From Cacajao melanocephalus (lineage: Eukaryota; Chordata; Mammalia; Primates; Pitheciidae), in contig CAUYLG010021629.1 of the NCBI GenBank assembly GCA_963573385.1, forward strand, positions 24,282 through 88,281: a DNA stretch of 64,000 bases, given 5' to 3'. Made by a program: the position numbers and the translations under genes. The notes beneath the pieces were generated by a model. That model worked only from the letters and a program-made list of their open reading frames with translations. It searched no databases and was not told the origin of the DNA. Below are positions 41,001 through 54,360 of the stretch, piece after piece. Each line of letters opens with the position of its first letter. Position 1 is the first letter of the stretch.

Positions 41001-42460
41001 TATACTCCTGTGAACAAAATTTGAAGCATATTTCCTTCTGTCTGATTTCTCCAGAATTTGTAAACTATTTGTAAGTATTCTTAATTCATAGCAACATAGT
41101 TATTTGTATAACTTGAATAAGAATCTGTTTCATTTTTAACAGGATACAGTTAGAAAACTGGTTATTTTATCATGGCTTCAACTAGAAGAGCATATCTTCA
41201 GATACGAACGCTTTGAGGAATTAAGATTGATTTTATAGAGCCAATAACAGCCCCTGGGAAAGACTTCTCTCTTGTCTACATAGTTCCTTTGCAGTGTCCC
41301 TGACCCATGGTAAGTAAAGAATGCCACTTTCCGACAGGCCGAAGAGTCTCAAGTTTTTTGGGGTACTTCAGTAAGAGAGGAACTTACTCACTTCATAATA
41401 GGTATCTACAGGCACAGATAAATTCTTGGCTGGGCTCGAAAGGTTTTTAAAAGTCCAATCTGAGATTCCTTACAGAAAAAAGTTCCAGCACAGCCAATGT
41501 TTAAAAGCCTACATGGACAATAATTCTTGTTGTACTTTATGCAATTAATCAAGCCAAGTATAATAAGACTAAAACTTAATGTTACAAATAAATTGGTCCC
41601 TCTATGATTTCATTGGTAAAAAATGGGGAAATAGAGAGAGGAAAATTATGTTTCAAAAGAGAGAGTTGTAAACCTATTATTAGATTCTAGCCTTGTCCAT
41701 TAGTTTTGAGTTTTCATTTTTTTCCCCATATTTTGGTCTGAATCCTGAATTCTTTACTTACTACAAATCTCCAAACTAACAATTTTCATTTTCCATTTTT
41801 TCTTCCATTTTTCTGGTTTGAAATCACTAGAAATTAAAACTGTGCTTTTCTTAAAGCCCTGCAAACTGAAGCTAGACAACTTAAACATCAGTAAAAATAA
41901 AAGCAACTTATATATAAACAACCTTCACGCCTCCCTGCTGATGTATGGACTTCTCAGAACGTTCACTTGAACTCTTGGTCCAAATTACAATCCAGAAGAA
42001 TCTGTCAGGTTGCCATTGCAATCTGAGGATACCTTAGAGACTCTAGAAAAGCTAGTCTATAGAGGGACTGCTCCAGACATTAACTTTTGTTTTTCTTCTG
42101 TTTCCATAGAAATGCCTTATTAGAGAGCTGACTGCCTGCATCACATGTAAAGGCAAAGCCTATCTGTAATGCCACCTCTTAGAATGAGACAGAGTTGTTT
42201 AACTGAACTGGTACATTTTCATGACTAAGAGACTAAAGAAGATTTAAACAACATGTTTAAATTTGTTATTTTCTGTATATACCAATTTGTCTACTTTTTT
42301 GTCTATCTCTATCTAACAACCTTTAACCCAAATTCTACCAAAGCAATCTACCAAAGCTTGGCTTTTAATTTTTTAAAAATTGTTTTACATTTCAAAGTAG
42401 GTACCAAAAGAAATCAAAATATTTTATCCCCAAATATATTTATTTAACATATCATAAAAT
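38080..42460 (+). mobile_element. Decayed ERV1-like internal region
   Basis: Over 4 kb of AT-rich sequence upstream of an LTR. Words near 41230-41500 ('agacttctctcttgtctaca', 'ctttccgacaggccgaagag', 'ctcgaaaggtttttaaaagt') and 42000-42250 ('gaggataccttagagactct', 'gactgcctgcatcacatgta') resemble internal sequence of an endogenous gammaretrovirus-like (ERV1) family. No open frame above 67 codons survives, no gag, pol or env domain can be read, and no matching 5' LTR was seen. The inference rests on the adjacent LTR and remembered repeat text. Confidence 0.42.
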
Positions 42461-43275
<815 letters not shown>

Positions 43276-44470
43276 AAGAGGAGAAGATCAGGGAAGTTGC
43301 GTTGTTTAGGATGCTCACCTTGCCTGAGGGAATGAAAAGGAAAGCAGGTTCACTCTTATCTTAGACTGCAATGTTCTGCTGCTCCTGTGGTTAACCAATG
43401 TAAGTAAGTCAGAATGAGAGAGAAACAAAAATCAGGGAGATAAAAAGATTTAATGTACTCCAGAGTGTTAGAGGGTTAGAGAATGAAAATAACAATATAA
43501 GGTCTAACACTTTACACCACCTGGTTTTCCAAAAGGTGTGTATCTGAAAGTATAGATACTGATATGCATGACTGTCTATTAGATGAGTTATTTTGCAGAA
43601 ACCATCCATTGTAATACTGGAAAATATTTACACAATTATGAATGCCAGTCTTAGGATATTACTTATACTTTGAATTTTAGTGTCAATGCAAGTTAAAGTT
43701 TTGCTTGAACATTTGTTTCTGAGCTTTAGTATTCCATGACCTCTTGAGCAGTTACCTTTATGTTTTTAAAACGTAGAATGCCAATCTGTTAGATTTCAGT
43801 TAATTTCATTTTGCCAGCAATGTGTCATTTCAGCCTTTTGATTCTGAAAAGTGATTCTAGAATTCACTGTAATTGCTTGCTCTTCCAGATTTAAATTGTT
43901 CTGAAGTTATATTTCTAAAAAAATCCTCTCTACATCAATTGAAGTTATTGACAGAAAGTAGGAAGGGACCTGAGCAGAGTTCTGTGAGTGATCTCATGTT
44001 CTTTCCCTCCAAGTTGACCTTACATTTTAATCAGCATTTAGACTGTGATTGTCCACCTGGGTAAACATTAACTTAACTCTTTTAAAGCCATTACTTATCT
44101 TCTTTATCCTCCAAACATTTCAGAAAACATTAAAGCACGTGCTGATAAAATAAAAATGCAGTATCTATCAAAATGTGCATTTTGGTGAATGGATTACTAG
44201 AAAAATTTGTTACAAGACAAGCTGGGGTTAGTTTGACATTTCATGGTTTTAGGGACTTAAGCAGGCGATTCGTGGTTATGAAATGCTTTATATTAAGTGT
44301 ACAAACTGTTCATTTCAGTAATTCATCACAGATTTTTGCTAGCTATGTAGTAGTCATGAAATGAACATTGGTTGGTCAAATCAATGAATCCCTATGTCAT
44401 TTTGAATACTCTTTAATATTTTATACTCAAGTGCTAAGGCTCTTTTCCTAATTTTTCATTTTATAAATAA
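43276..44470. other. No recognisable feature
   Basis: No gene or clear repeat. Frames near 60 codons only. Confidence 0.4.
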
Positions 44471-44485
44471 TAATTTATTTTATTC

Positions 44486-44536
44486 TATGTACCCCAAAAC
44501 CTAAAATGCAATAAAAAAAGAAAATAATAATAATAA
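44486..44536 (+). mobile_element. Ultra-short L1 3' tail insertion (about 50 bp)
   Basis: 'tatgtaccccaaaacctaaa' followed by 'atgcaataaaaaaag' and an A/T-rich tail is the last few dozen bases of an L1. It is flanked by the exact 15-bp repeat 'taatttattttattc' at 44471-44485 and 44537-44551. The tail continues as (AAT)n. Confidence 0.82.
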
Positions 44537-44551
44537 TAATTTATTTTATTC

Positions 44552-45700
44552 AAGAATCAGATCCATGCATTTTTCCAGTATAATCCAGTCTGAGCCATTC
44601 TCATGGTCTAGGCATATCTGAATATATTTTGGTAATGTTATTCACCCTAACTATTATTGTGTAGAAGAATATTGTCCAAACTTGAGTATGGAAATTCCTG
44701 CCTCGATTTCATGGAGTTCATTCTTTTATTCATTCATTTGTTCAACAAATACATATGGAGTTCCTGAAATTCATTCCCACTCTGATTGGGAGAAAAAGCT
44801 CACTTACAAATCAAATTCTGCTACTAAAAGCATTTGCCTTTGCATCTTTTGATGTGGGGCTGATATTTAAAAACACACTTTGTTTCCTGTATGTTCAACA
44901 CATGATTCCATGTGACATGCCCCAAGTATATAGCTATTTGGGACTGTCACTGTATCCAAGCTTCACCTGCTTTGGAAGATCACTGTCTGTTTCTTAGGAA
45001 GGTTCCACAGGTATCCTCTTCATGATGGTAGGTTAAACCAACTCCATCATATATTGAAGCCATTATGAAGCCTCTGTATTACAAATTTTATTAAATGAAT
45101 ATTGGTTCATGAATAGACAGTATGAGTTTTGAAACTTAGAGAAACACTAAAAGGAAAGGTATGCTATATGAATAAATGAAAAATGTGCTTTTCAAAGTCA
45201 TTAATGAAAAGATTAACTTTTAAATACATGGCATATGAGGAACTGGATAACCAAACATAAAAGTTTTAAAAAGCCTATAAATATTCCTCACACGCACACC
45301 CTAAGAAATACCCAATGGGTCAGAGATATAAATAAGCAGAAATTATTCAAGCATTAAAGAAAGACAGTTTATTTATATACCTAGAGATATGTTCCTTTTC
45401 CAAAAGCATTAATGGAAAAGATCAATAGATTTTTTTACATAAATGTTTTAAAAGTATAATACTTTACATGCCAAAAAGACCTCAGCAAAATATGACCAAC
45501 TGCAACAACTGTTTGTGTTTTAGATCTTAGAGTAATAATTTTAACTTTTATCTCAGATACTTTAAATTCTATCACTGATAAAAACTTAATATACCTAATA
45601 TTTACAGCTTCAAAGAATGGAGAAGAATAAAACTAGTAAGCTGAAAGAAAAATGGACACAATATGTGATCAAACAGTTTACAGAAAGACATTAAAATGTC
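44552..45700. other. Mostly unannotated
   Basis: 'attcattcatttgttcaaca' near 44730 resembles part of an old L2-type repeat. Nothing else can be supported, and the 80-codon frame at 44755-44997 has no recognised content. Confidence 0.35.
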
Positions 45701-45705
45701 TTTAT

Positions 45706-46270
45706 GTCACAAGTGGCAGGATTTCATTCTTTTTTATGGCTGAATAATTTTCATTGTATATAAATAGACCACATTTTATTTAGCTATTCATCCATCAGAG
45801 GACACTAAGGTTTGTTTCTATATCCTGGCTATTATTAACAATGCTGCAATAAATATGGGATTGCAAAGACCATGGGGGTGCATGAAGTATATCTTCAAGA
45901 TACTTCTTTTATTTGGACAACACTGATGAACTGAAGAATATTACGTTAAATGAAATAAGCCTGACACAGAAAGACAAATATTGTATAATCTCACTTATAT
46001 GTGGAATCTTAAAAGGTCAAATTCATAGAAGCAGAGAGTAGAATGGTGTTTACCAGAAGCTAAGGAGTAGAAAAAAGGACAAGATTGGTCAAAGGTTATA
46101 AACTTTCAGTTATAAAATAAACAAGTCCTGGAGATCTAACGTGTAGCATGGGTGCTAGTGAATGTGTGAATTTGACTGTGGTAATCATTGCACATTACAT
46201 ATGTATATCAAATCAACACAGCATATACTTAGAACATATGCAGTTTTAATCTGTCAATTAAAATTTTTAA
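45706..46270 (+). mobile_element. 5'-inverted (twin-primed) L1 3' end
   Basis: 45706 to about 45920 is antisense L1 ('cattcttttttatggctgaa', 'aacaatgctgcaataaatat'), while from about 45928 to 46270 the next L1 segment is in sense ('acgttaaatgaaataagcct', 'aatctcacttatatgtggaa', 'taaaataaacaagtcctgga'). In consensus order the inverted part directly precedes the sense part, which is the signature of twin priming. L1MA/L1MB age. Confidence 0.82.
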
Positions 46271-46289
46271 ACAAAAAATTTTTAAAGTT

Positions 46290-47440
46290 TTAAACATATG
46301 AAAAGATACTCAGGTGCCTTATAATGAGAACAGTGCAACTAAATGCAAATAAGAATGCAATGCTACTGTGATTAGGGATAACACAAACTTAAAAATAGTT
46401 TTGTGTAGTTTTTGTGTAACCAATAGGAATGGCAAACAAGTAAAATGGAAAAATAACAACAACAAGAAAAAAACATCCCACTGAGAAGTATTTTATTCCC
46501 AGAAGAAAACTGCCAAAATCCTGTCTTGGGAAACATGGTGACCCTGTGGGAAGACAGGCATTTTTTTCCGTTACTGTTGGAAGGGAAATACGGAAAAAAA
46601 TATCATAGAGTGTAATTAGGCATTTTTTGGACAAAATTGTACATGCATTTGTGTGTTGACCCAGTAATCTGACATCTCAGAATCTTTTCAAAAGCATGTA
46701 GCCAAATATGAGAGAATGTATGACAATAGTATTTTGTCATACATTCCAAGCTTTTCTAAGACTATTTGCTGTTATCTTTTCTAAATTTTTTGATATTATT
46801 ATTATTATCACTGAGATGGAGTCTTGCCCTGTTGCCCATGCTAGAGTGCAATGACGTGATCTCAGCTTACTGAAACCCCTACCTCCAGGTTCAAGCAATT
46901 CTCCTGCCTCAGCCCCTCCTACTAGTGGGGATTACAGGTACGCACCACCATGTTCAGCTAATCTTTGTATTTTTTTAGCAGACACAGGGTATCGCCATGT
47001 TGGCTGGGCTGGTCTTGAACTCCTGATCTCAGGTGATTCACCTGCCTTGGAATCCCAAAATGCTGAGATTACAGGTATGAGCCACCATACCCGGCCTTTG
47101 ATATTATTGTTAAGAACAAATGACTAAAAGCACCTCCAAATATACATCAAAAGAGACAAGTTATATAAACTGTATTATATCCTCGCATTGGATTATCATG
47201 TGGTTGTAAAAAAGCTTAAATGTATCTTTATACACTGCTATGGCAATTTCCAGGATATATGTTAAACAGAAAATAAGCAAAAAAATTGGTGCAGAACTAT
47301 GTATATTGTGCTGCCTTTTGTGTGAGGAAGTGGGGACACGGATAGTTAGATTTCCACACTAAACTAGAAATATAAGCTAAAAATGAATTAAAGGGCTTAC
47401 CAACTAAAGAGAAAATGGAAATGATAGGGAAGATACCAAC
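46290..47440 (+). mobile_element. Old L1ME-type fragment split by an Alu
   Basis: Left part: 'acatatgaaaagatactcag' and 'actaaatgcaaataagaatg'. Right part (after 47097): 'gacaagttatataaactgta', 'tatggcaatttccaggatat', 'aagcaaaaaaattggtgcag'. This matches the 3' region of an L1ME-like element in sense. The 81-codon minus frame at 46389-46634 is a shadow. Confidence 0.6.
46804..47096 (-). mobile_element. Alu with target-site duplication
   Basis: Antisense Alu inserted into the L1ME fragment. Flanks 'tttgatattattatt' (46789-46803) and 'tttgatattattgtt' (47097-47111) differ at one base. The usual T-tract is replaced by a TTA-rich stretch. Confidence 0.95.
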
Positions 47441-47505
47441 GGATTATAGGAAAGCTCACATAACTGCGGACAAGCTACTTTACTGCATAGCATCTTTATT
47501 TCTTT

Positions 47506-47550
47506 CAGGAAAAAGGAAAGAAAGAAAAAAGAAGAGAAAGAGGAAGGAAG
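47506..47550 (+). repeat. GA-rich low-complexity tract
   Basis: Polypurine run 'ggaaaaaggaaagaaagaaa' and continuation. The 63-codon plus frame across it is a Lys/Arg-rich artefact. Confidence 0.8.
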
Positions 47551-48520
47551 AAAACTTGATAACTCTTTATTTATATACCTTTTTTATTCAATATGAGGCT
47601 AAGTGACATCACATATAAGAAACTGCAGTGTTCTGCATATGAAAAATACTGCAATTAGCAAAAGAAAATAGTAATCTTGATAAATTGACTAAATAAAACC
47701 TACTTTTATATATTTATTTTTTAGTACTGCATGTGTTTTATTCTATTATATATCTTCAGTATGCCATTATCTGGATTACCCATTCCTGCAACTAAAATTA
47801 TGTCTGCCTTAATCACTGTAATTTATTAATATTAAGACCTTTGGAATTTCAGTTAACAGAAATCCTAAACTGATTAGTTTACTTCTTAGTTCAGACCTAC
47901 TTTTGGGACTCAGAAACTATCCCTGAATAAATCTGACAAGCAATATTTTGCTCTCATAACCTGCAAATGACTATTATTTCTTAACTACTAATTTCTGTCA
48001 CATACAGGCCCATGTAATAGTTACTCCATAATAAGATTATTGCTACTATAACTTTGCCAGCATATGTATTTTTGATATAATTATAGCCAATGGGACACAA
48101 TAAAAATTAATGGGTATGTGTTTTTAAGGCTGACAACTGTTCATCGGATTGCACAGTGTAAACTGCAAAATATCTTATTTCCTTAAACAAAGCATCTTTC
48201 AACTGGCAGACAAAGGCATGAGAGGACAGAGATTGTGAAGGACCATGCAACCAGTATTTAACCACCTGGAACCCAAAATGATACCCATCGCTTTTGTTTA
48301 ACTACCATTAGCAAGAACTATTCTCATGGCTCCACTAGATGCCACGGCTCAGAATTGTAATCCCTAGCCTGGACAGTTGCTGCTCAGCAACAACTCTATA
48401 CCATGGCAAGGAGGCATGACTGTTTTGCTGGTCACCATACAGCATCAAATGTAGCTTTCTAAGCAGGCAGCAAACACAAGCCCACAATATTGCATTGGAA
48501 GGACAAGCAAGAAGAAAAGC
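47551..48520. other. No recognisable feature
   Basis: No gene or repeat that I can support. Confidence 0.4.
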
Positions 48521-48529
48521 ATGGCTCTA

Positions 48530-48822
48530 GAGAAAGGGTCATCAAACTTTTTCTGTGAAGGGACAGATAGTAAATATTTTAGCTTTTGCAAGCTACGTAG
48601 GGTCTTTGCTACATTCTTCTTTCTTTCTTCCTCCACCTTTCTCTTCTTTCCTCCTTCCTTTCTTCCTTTTCCCTTTCTCTCTTACTTCTTTTTTCTCTCC
48701 TTCTTGTCCCTAATCCCTACCTACCTTCTTTCTTTTTTGCTTGCAGATTGTGCAAAAACAAGCCACAGGCTGGATTTGCCCAATGACCAATATAGTTTGC
48801 TCACCTCTGCTGTAGATAAATG
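48530..48822 (+). mobile_element. hAT-Charlie MER element split by a CT-rich tract
   Basis: 'catcaaactttttctgtgaa' and 'gggacagatagtaaatattt' on the left, 'ccacaggctggatttgccca' and 'tagtttgctcacctctgctg' on the right. These are the two ends of the same hAT family as 11340-11520. The usual middle is replaced by a 130-bp CT-rich tract (48608-48738). The 119-codon plus frame at 48521-48880 is this repeat. Confidence 0.8.
48608..48738 (+). repeat. CT-rich polypyrimidine tract
   Basis: Irregular (CTTT)n/(CCTT)n tract on the plus strand inside the hAT element, replacing its central part. Confidence 0.9.
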
Positions 48823-48827
48823 CTTTC

Positions 48828-49035
48828 AAACAGAACATTCTGTGAAAATGAAAGGGTTTTGTTCTGTAATATTATGGTAGCACCAGTGACTTGTAGCTAC
48901 TGAGCATATGAAACATGACTCACTCAAAGAAAGCACTAAATTTTTATATTTACTTAAATTTTTAACAAATTTACATTTAAATAGCCACCTATGACTAGTA
49001 GCTACTATATGGGACAGCACAGGAAATGCAACATT
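48828..49035 (+). mobile_element. hAT-Charlie MER element
   Basis: Short terminal match 'cagaacattctgtgaaaatg' and a right part 'tttaaatagccacctatgac' then 'tagtagctactatatgggac' match a non-autonomous hAT element commonly starting 'cagtgctgtccaatagaa'. It abuts the preceding hAT fragment. Confidence 0.65.
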
Positions 49036-49823
49036 TTCCAAAACAATGTCCCTGTCTTATTTTTTTGACACTACATGTGGCCTGTGGCTTACACTTTCAT
49101 CTAGCTACTTCCTCCTAACTAAATTAGACCTCCAAATATTACATAATTATACAGTTGACTCTTGAACAACATGATGATTAGAGGTGCCAACCTCCCATGC
49201 AGTCAAAAATCCACACATAACTTTTGACTCTCTAAAATCTTAAGTGCTAATAACCTACTGTTAACTGGAATCCTTAACCAATAACATAGTCAATTAACAC
49301 ACATTTTGAATGTGATACGTTTATATACTGTATTCTTAAACTAGAAAAAATGTTACGATGAAAATCATAAGATATGTTTACATTACTGTTTTGTATATAT
49401 CAGTAACACAAGTAGACATTGTTCACAATAAATTATTTAAAATGGCAGCAGCTACAGACATCAATCGATGTCTATATTAAGCAATTTTAAGTTTTTCTTT
49501 CAGTGACATGGCTTTGCTTCTTGGGAGCACTCTGAGCATCACAAGTAGAATTTTACATGGGTTTCATGGTGTTATTCAAGGTTTACGTATGCATTAAACA
49601 CAATAATAAATACATGAGAACTGGGAGAGATCAGTTCTTACTGCAATATACAATTTACCAGAAAAATTAACTGCTCACGTGGACATGATCAGCATCATGC
49701 AGAGTTTCAAGTAGATACTCTCAACATTTAAGCTTACCAAATAGCAACAGGAGGTAGCTACAAAATTATTACAGTAGTACTTACTACAGTGAATTTTATG
49801 CAATTATGATAGAATGTTTCATC

Positions 49824-50139
<316 letters not shown>

Positions 50140-50250
50140 TGACTGTGAATTGTACCATGTATGATCTGTAAATCTTCAGGTGGATAAGTTTCGATAAGTG
50201 TCAACTTTTTATAATAGATGCATGTACCTTGTATTAGACTAGTACCTACA

Positions 50251-50529
50251 TTTTTTTTTTGAGACAGAGTTTAGTTCTTTTGCCCAGGCTGGAGTGAAGT
50301 GATGTGATCTCGGCTCACTGCAACCTCTGCCCCCGGGATTCAAGGAATTCTCCTGCCTCAGCCTCCCGAGTAGCTGGGATATAGGTGCACACTACCATGC
50401 CTGGCTAATTTTTGTATTTTTAGTAGAGATGGGGTTTCGCAATATTGGCCAGGCTGGTCTCGAACACCTGACCTCAGGTGATCCACCCAAAAAATGCTGG
50501 AATTACAGGCATGAGCCACCGTGCCCAGG
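50251..50529 (-). mobile_element. Alu inside Tigger, second, with target-site duplication
   Basis: Antisense Alu flanked by 'ctagtacctaca' (50239-50250) and 'ctagtatctaca' (50530-50541). A part of the left arm near 50487 ('gatccacccaaaaaatgctg') is deleted relative to the usual text. Confidence 0.95.
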
Positions 50530-50779
50530 CTAGTATCTACACACATTTTATACATTCATGACATGCTTAACTTTTTAGGTTCATCTGCATGTTTTTTCAA
50601 ATTGTTACAAATCTCCAAATAATTTTTCCAAAATATTTATTGAAAAAAATCCACATAGAAGTGGACCCAAACAGTTGAAACCTGTGTTGCTCAAGGGTCA
50701 TCTGTACAATATTCAGTATGTTTTCTTCCTAACATATGTATTCTTAGTGCAACCATTGTAGTTGTACGGCCATCTGGGT

Positions 50780-50915
50780 TGGACTTGCCTACCACATTGC
50801 ATGATCTTTGAGAAAAGGGTCTGCATGTGCTTTGCTTACCGATCTAGTCTCAAGGTCTAGCAGAGGACTTGGAACAAAGTATGTAACAAACATTTGTTAA
50901 ATGAAACTTGGAAGG
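50780..50915 (+). mobile_element. L2 3' end
   Basis: 'tcttgagaaaagggtctgc' to 'aacaaacatttgttaaatga' matches the L2 3' terminus. Confidence 0.65.
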
Positions 50916-51189
50916 TCTATGATCAAAGTGTTCTGGGGTCAGTCTGAGACACCGAGTAAAACTGGTTTACTCAATTTATTTGACATACCCACATGAACAC
51001 TGTGAATTTTAAAGTGAATTATATTTTACAGCATTCCCTAAAATATTAGAAGCCTTGTATTTTGGATGTTTGTTTCCAGAATACTTAGTAATGTCTCACT
51101 AAACACCAATTCTTCATGAAGTGCATCTTGAGAAATGTTTTCCTAGGTCTTAAGACAGAGAAACAAAAGTAGTTTGTGTAGCTTATATA
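50916..51189. other. No recognisable feature
   Basis: Short unannotated spacer. Confidence 0.4.
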
Positions 51190-51720
51190 TGATCTGGCCC
51201 AGTTCCAAGCTGTAAGTCAAAGCTATACAACTGCAAATATAAGCCTCCCCAAATGAGAGGATTTCTAAGAAAAACATGGCCACAATTATTTGTTCCCACT
51301 GCCATTACAAGGTGAAATCTATTGCTCCACTCATTGAATCTGGGCTGGTGTGGTGACTTCTTTTCACCAATAGAATGTGATGGGAGTAATGTATGCTCTG
51401 GCCCAAGTTCTTGCCCACTTTGATGGCTACCACTGTGTGAGCAACGCTGCACTATCCCCCTTCAGCATGAAAGATCACATGGTGAAAAATGTCCAGCCAT
51501 CTCAAGAGGCCAACTGTTTCCTTGTTCAGCCACATTATTTGGGCCTGCTCAACTTTATATTGTGAGCTCAGATAATACAGTAGGGAACAGAAAGGAGCTG
51601 TCTCAGCTGAACAGAGCCAGAACTGCTGGCCCACATATTGGTTAGCAACTGAATTATTTATACTGCTAGGATTTGAGGTGGTTTCTACATAGCACAATCT
51701 AGCTAATACATTCCCGAAGC
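51190..51720 (+). mobile_element. MaLR/ERVL-type LTR
   Basis: Words in the right order for this LTR class: 'ttgaatctgggctggtgtgg' (51336), 'tcaccaatagaatgtgatgg', 'cagctgaacagagccagaac' (51605), 'tgctggcccacatattggtt' and the end 'tttgaggtggtttctacata'. Frames of 62-91 codons on either strand are by-products. Confidence 0.6.
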
Positions 51721-52435
51721 ACCCCATACTATTACAGGCATATGAGATGATGTTACATGCTATTCAGGCAGATCATTGTGTAACCTCGATTTGCATGCTA
51801 AGTTATTCCTTTTCCATTTATTTTTTCAAGTCTTTTTAAGTCAAGAGAAATGTCTTCATTTGGTGATAGTATGTCTTCAATGCCTAATTCTCCCCATTCT
51901 GCCTTTTTAACAAAAAGATTGCATGTCTTTTGCTAGAATTGAATAACACTATATAGTTCTCATTTTTATTTTCGGAAGTATCTCTACTTATTACATGTGA
52001 TAATGCTTTCCATTTATAATAGTGATGAACATTTATCTTAAAACTTAAATAAAATGGAGTCAATTAAGTTAGAAAAAGAAGTTTAAAAAAATGCTACAAG
52101 AAGGACCCTGATACGGTAAAAATGGTCGACATGATACAGAATTTCAGCAATTTGGGAAACCTAGTAGATATGGTGATGGCAGGCATTGGTTGCTAGAACA
52201 AAATTCAGTTTCCCAAAACCTTCACCTCAAGATTAATAGCACATAGAACAGCAAAGATCAACTTTAACTACTTTCCACTTTTTGCCTAGGGAAATCCTTC
52301 TTCTCAGAGGCAAGCAGCATATTCTAATGCTCATCACTCCACATTTCACCACCCCCATCCTTTACTGTACAGCTCAGATTGCGACCAGGTCAGATGCCAG
52401 CATGCTTATCCTCATAGAGTAGAACTACACAAAAT
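51721..52435. other. No recognisable feature
   Basis: Unannotated DNA between two related LTRs. Confidence 0.4.
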
Positions 52436-52439
52436 GTGA

Positions 52440-52995
52440 TTATTGAAGATGACCACAAGTTTGGTGATGTTTTTCTCACTGAGAAGTTGTGTCTATATCA
52501 CTTTCCTTCTTTCCTTTGAATCTGAACAGGCATGTGACTACTTTGATCAGTAGAATATAGACTACTTTGATCAGTGGAAGTGGTGTTACTAATTTTGCTC
52601 CACTACCAGCTTCCTGTCTCTTGGAAAACTCTCTATGGGATCCCTGAGATACTATGTAAGAAATCCAACCACTTTGAAACCATCATATTGTAAAGCCCAC
52701 GTGTGGCATTTGGTCAACAGTCCTGGGTAAACCTAGCCTCTTACCCATCTCAACCAGTCACCAATTTCTCTAAGGTCCTATCCTTTCCAAAGCACCAAGA
52801 GGCCTTCTGGGGCCTTCCAGACCAGCACATTTGCAACTGAACACTATCAAGTAATCTCTGTGAATATCCAGTGGAAGACAATAATCTCCTTATTCAAATT
52901 TCTAACCCAGGAAAACCATGACATATAATCCAATCCTGTTGTTTTATGCTACTAACCTTAGATATAGATTTGTTGTGCAACAGTAAATAGTTGAA
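52440..52995 (+). mobile_element. MaLR/ERVL-type LTR with internal tandem duplication
   Basis: Same class as 51190-51720: 'gtctcttggaaaactctcta' (52617), 'atgggatccctgagatacta', 'aagaaatccaaccactttga', and end 'gttgttttatgctactaacc'. A 16-bp unit 'gactactttgatcagt' is repeated at 52536-52551 and 52560-52575, extending the 5' part. Confidence 0.58.
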
Positions 52996-53645
52996 ATAGA
53001 ACCAAAGAATTCTGAATACAAATAATTCTAAAAGGACCATCAAGAAATTTGTTTCCTAGTAGTCCTGACAACTGTGAAGTCTAACAAAAAGGCAACTTTG
53101 AAATGTGACCTGAAACATACAAAACCTAATGCAAATATTCAGTGCACTAGTTTCTCTTTGTTTGTTGGATTTAAATTCCACTTCTTGGGATTAATTACAA
53201 AAGCTTTCTGGCTTCAGTTTCTTATTCATCAAAATGGAGATTAAAATACCCAATCATCTCAAAAAGCTGCAAGATGATAAAATAATTACAGGGAAGAGAG
53301 AATTAGAAAGAGAAAGCTGATGTCAACTGAGTACCTAGTATACGCCAGATATTTCTCCTGCCCCACTGCAATGTGGTGACAAGAGCACAGACTTGCGTTC
53401 AAGAAAGTAAGTGATATTAACTGCAAGATATTAAATAAACCATTAACGACTCTGAGAATTTTCTTTAGAATGTGATAATTAAGGAGATTATTACTTATAC
53501 TAACATCACTGGGTTATTTAAAATGAAAGTTAAATATGTTCATTGCTCTTAAGAGACATAATGAAGTTAAAAACTGCTTGGAAATATAAAACAACTGATG
53601 GTGACTGACAAAGACAACAAGTCTATTATTTTACTGGACTGAATC
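52996..53645. other. No recognisable feature
   Basis: No gene or repeat that I can support. Confidence 0.4.
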
Positions 53646-53649
53646 CCTC

Positions 53650-54360
53650 TGTTAGAGTAGGTATCTAGGCAGACACGAACAGGGCAAGAGAGCATTGCTC
53701 CTAGGAATGTCAGGTGACCATTAGCAGATGCTCAGACAGATGTTAAACTTGCTCTAAAATAATAATTGGTTGTGGCTGGTGCCAGGGAAAGGCAGTCTCC
53801 AAATAGAAACACTTGAAGCTGATAATCAGCAGCTCCCTGATAAGATCACAGGAGTTGGGCGAGTGGAGCTCAAGCATGTGCAGTAACAGACAAAATGGCA
53901 GAGTTTAACTGGTATATGACCTTCTTGCAACACTTGACTGGTAAGGGGAAAAACACCTCAAGTAAGCATGTGCACAACTTCAGTAAGCACATTGCACATG
54001 CAGCCCCTCCCATGTGCTGGCAGGCCACTGTGCATGCAGATAGCCTACTCCAAGGAAGAATTGAGAGAAGAAACACAAACCTTGAAACCATACCAATGTA
54101 TTATTGTAAAACCCCAAGTCAAGGGTCAGATGGGGCACCTGAATCTCTCAAGGCACCTGCCTGGCCCTCTTCCAAGTATACTTTACTTCCTTTTGTTCCT
54201 GCTCTAAAACTTTTTAATAAACTTACACTCCTACTCTAAAATTTCCTTAGTCTCTCACTCTACCTTCTTTCTCTCAGCTAAATTCTTTCCTCAAAGAAAG
54301 CAAGAATAGAGTTGCTACAGACCCATATGGAGTTGCCCCTGGTAATGTCTCCAGATACGT
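53650..54360 (+). mobile_element. ERV1-type solo LTR
   Basis: A long LTR with a typical 3' end: 'ttcctgctctaaaacttttt', poly(A) signal in 'ttaataaacttacactcc' (about 54216-54233), then 'ttccttagtctctcactcta' and 'gttgctacagacccatatgg'. The 5' part includes 'tcctaggaatgtcaggtgac' and 'agcagctccctgataagatc'. I suspect a MER61-like family but am not sure. The 114-codon frame at 53895-54239 has no retroviral domain. Confidence 0.72.

Noticed and set aside
48521..48880. 119-codon frame with Ser/Phe-rich centre
   Set aside because: Made of a hAT repeat and a CT-rich tract; no signal peptide or domain meaning.
53895..54239. 114-codon frame in the ERV1-type LTR
   Set aside because: LTRs do not normally encode protein, no domain was recognised, and overlapping frames of similar length exist on both strands.
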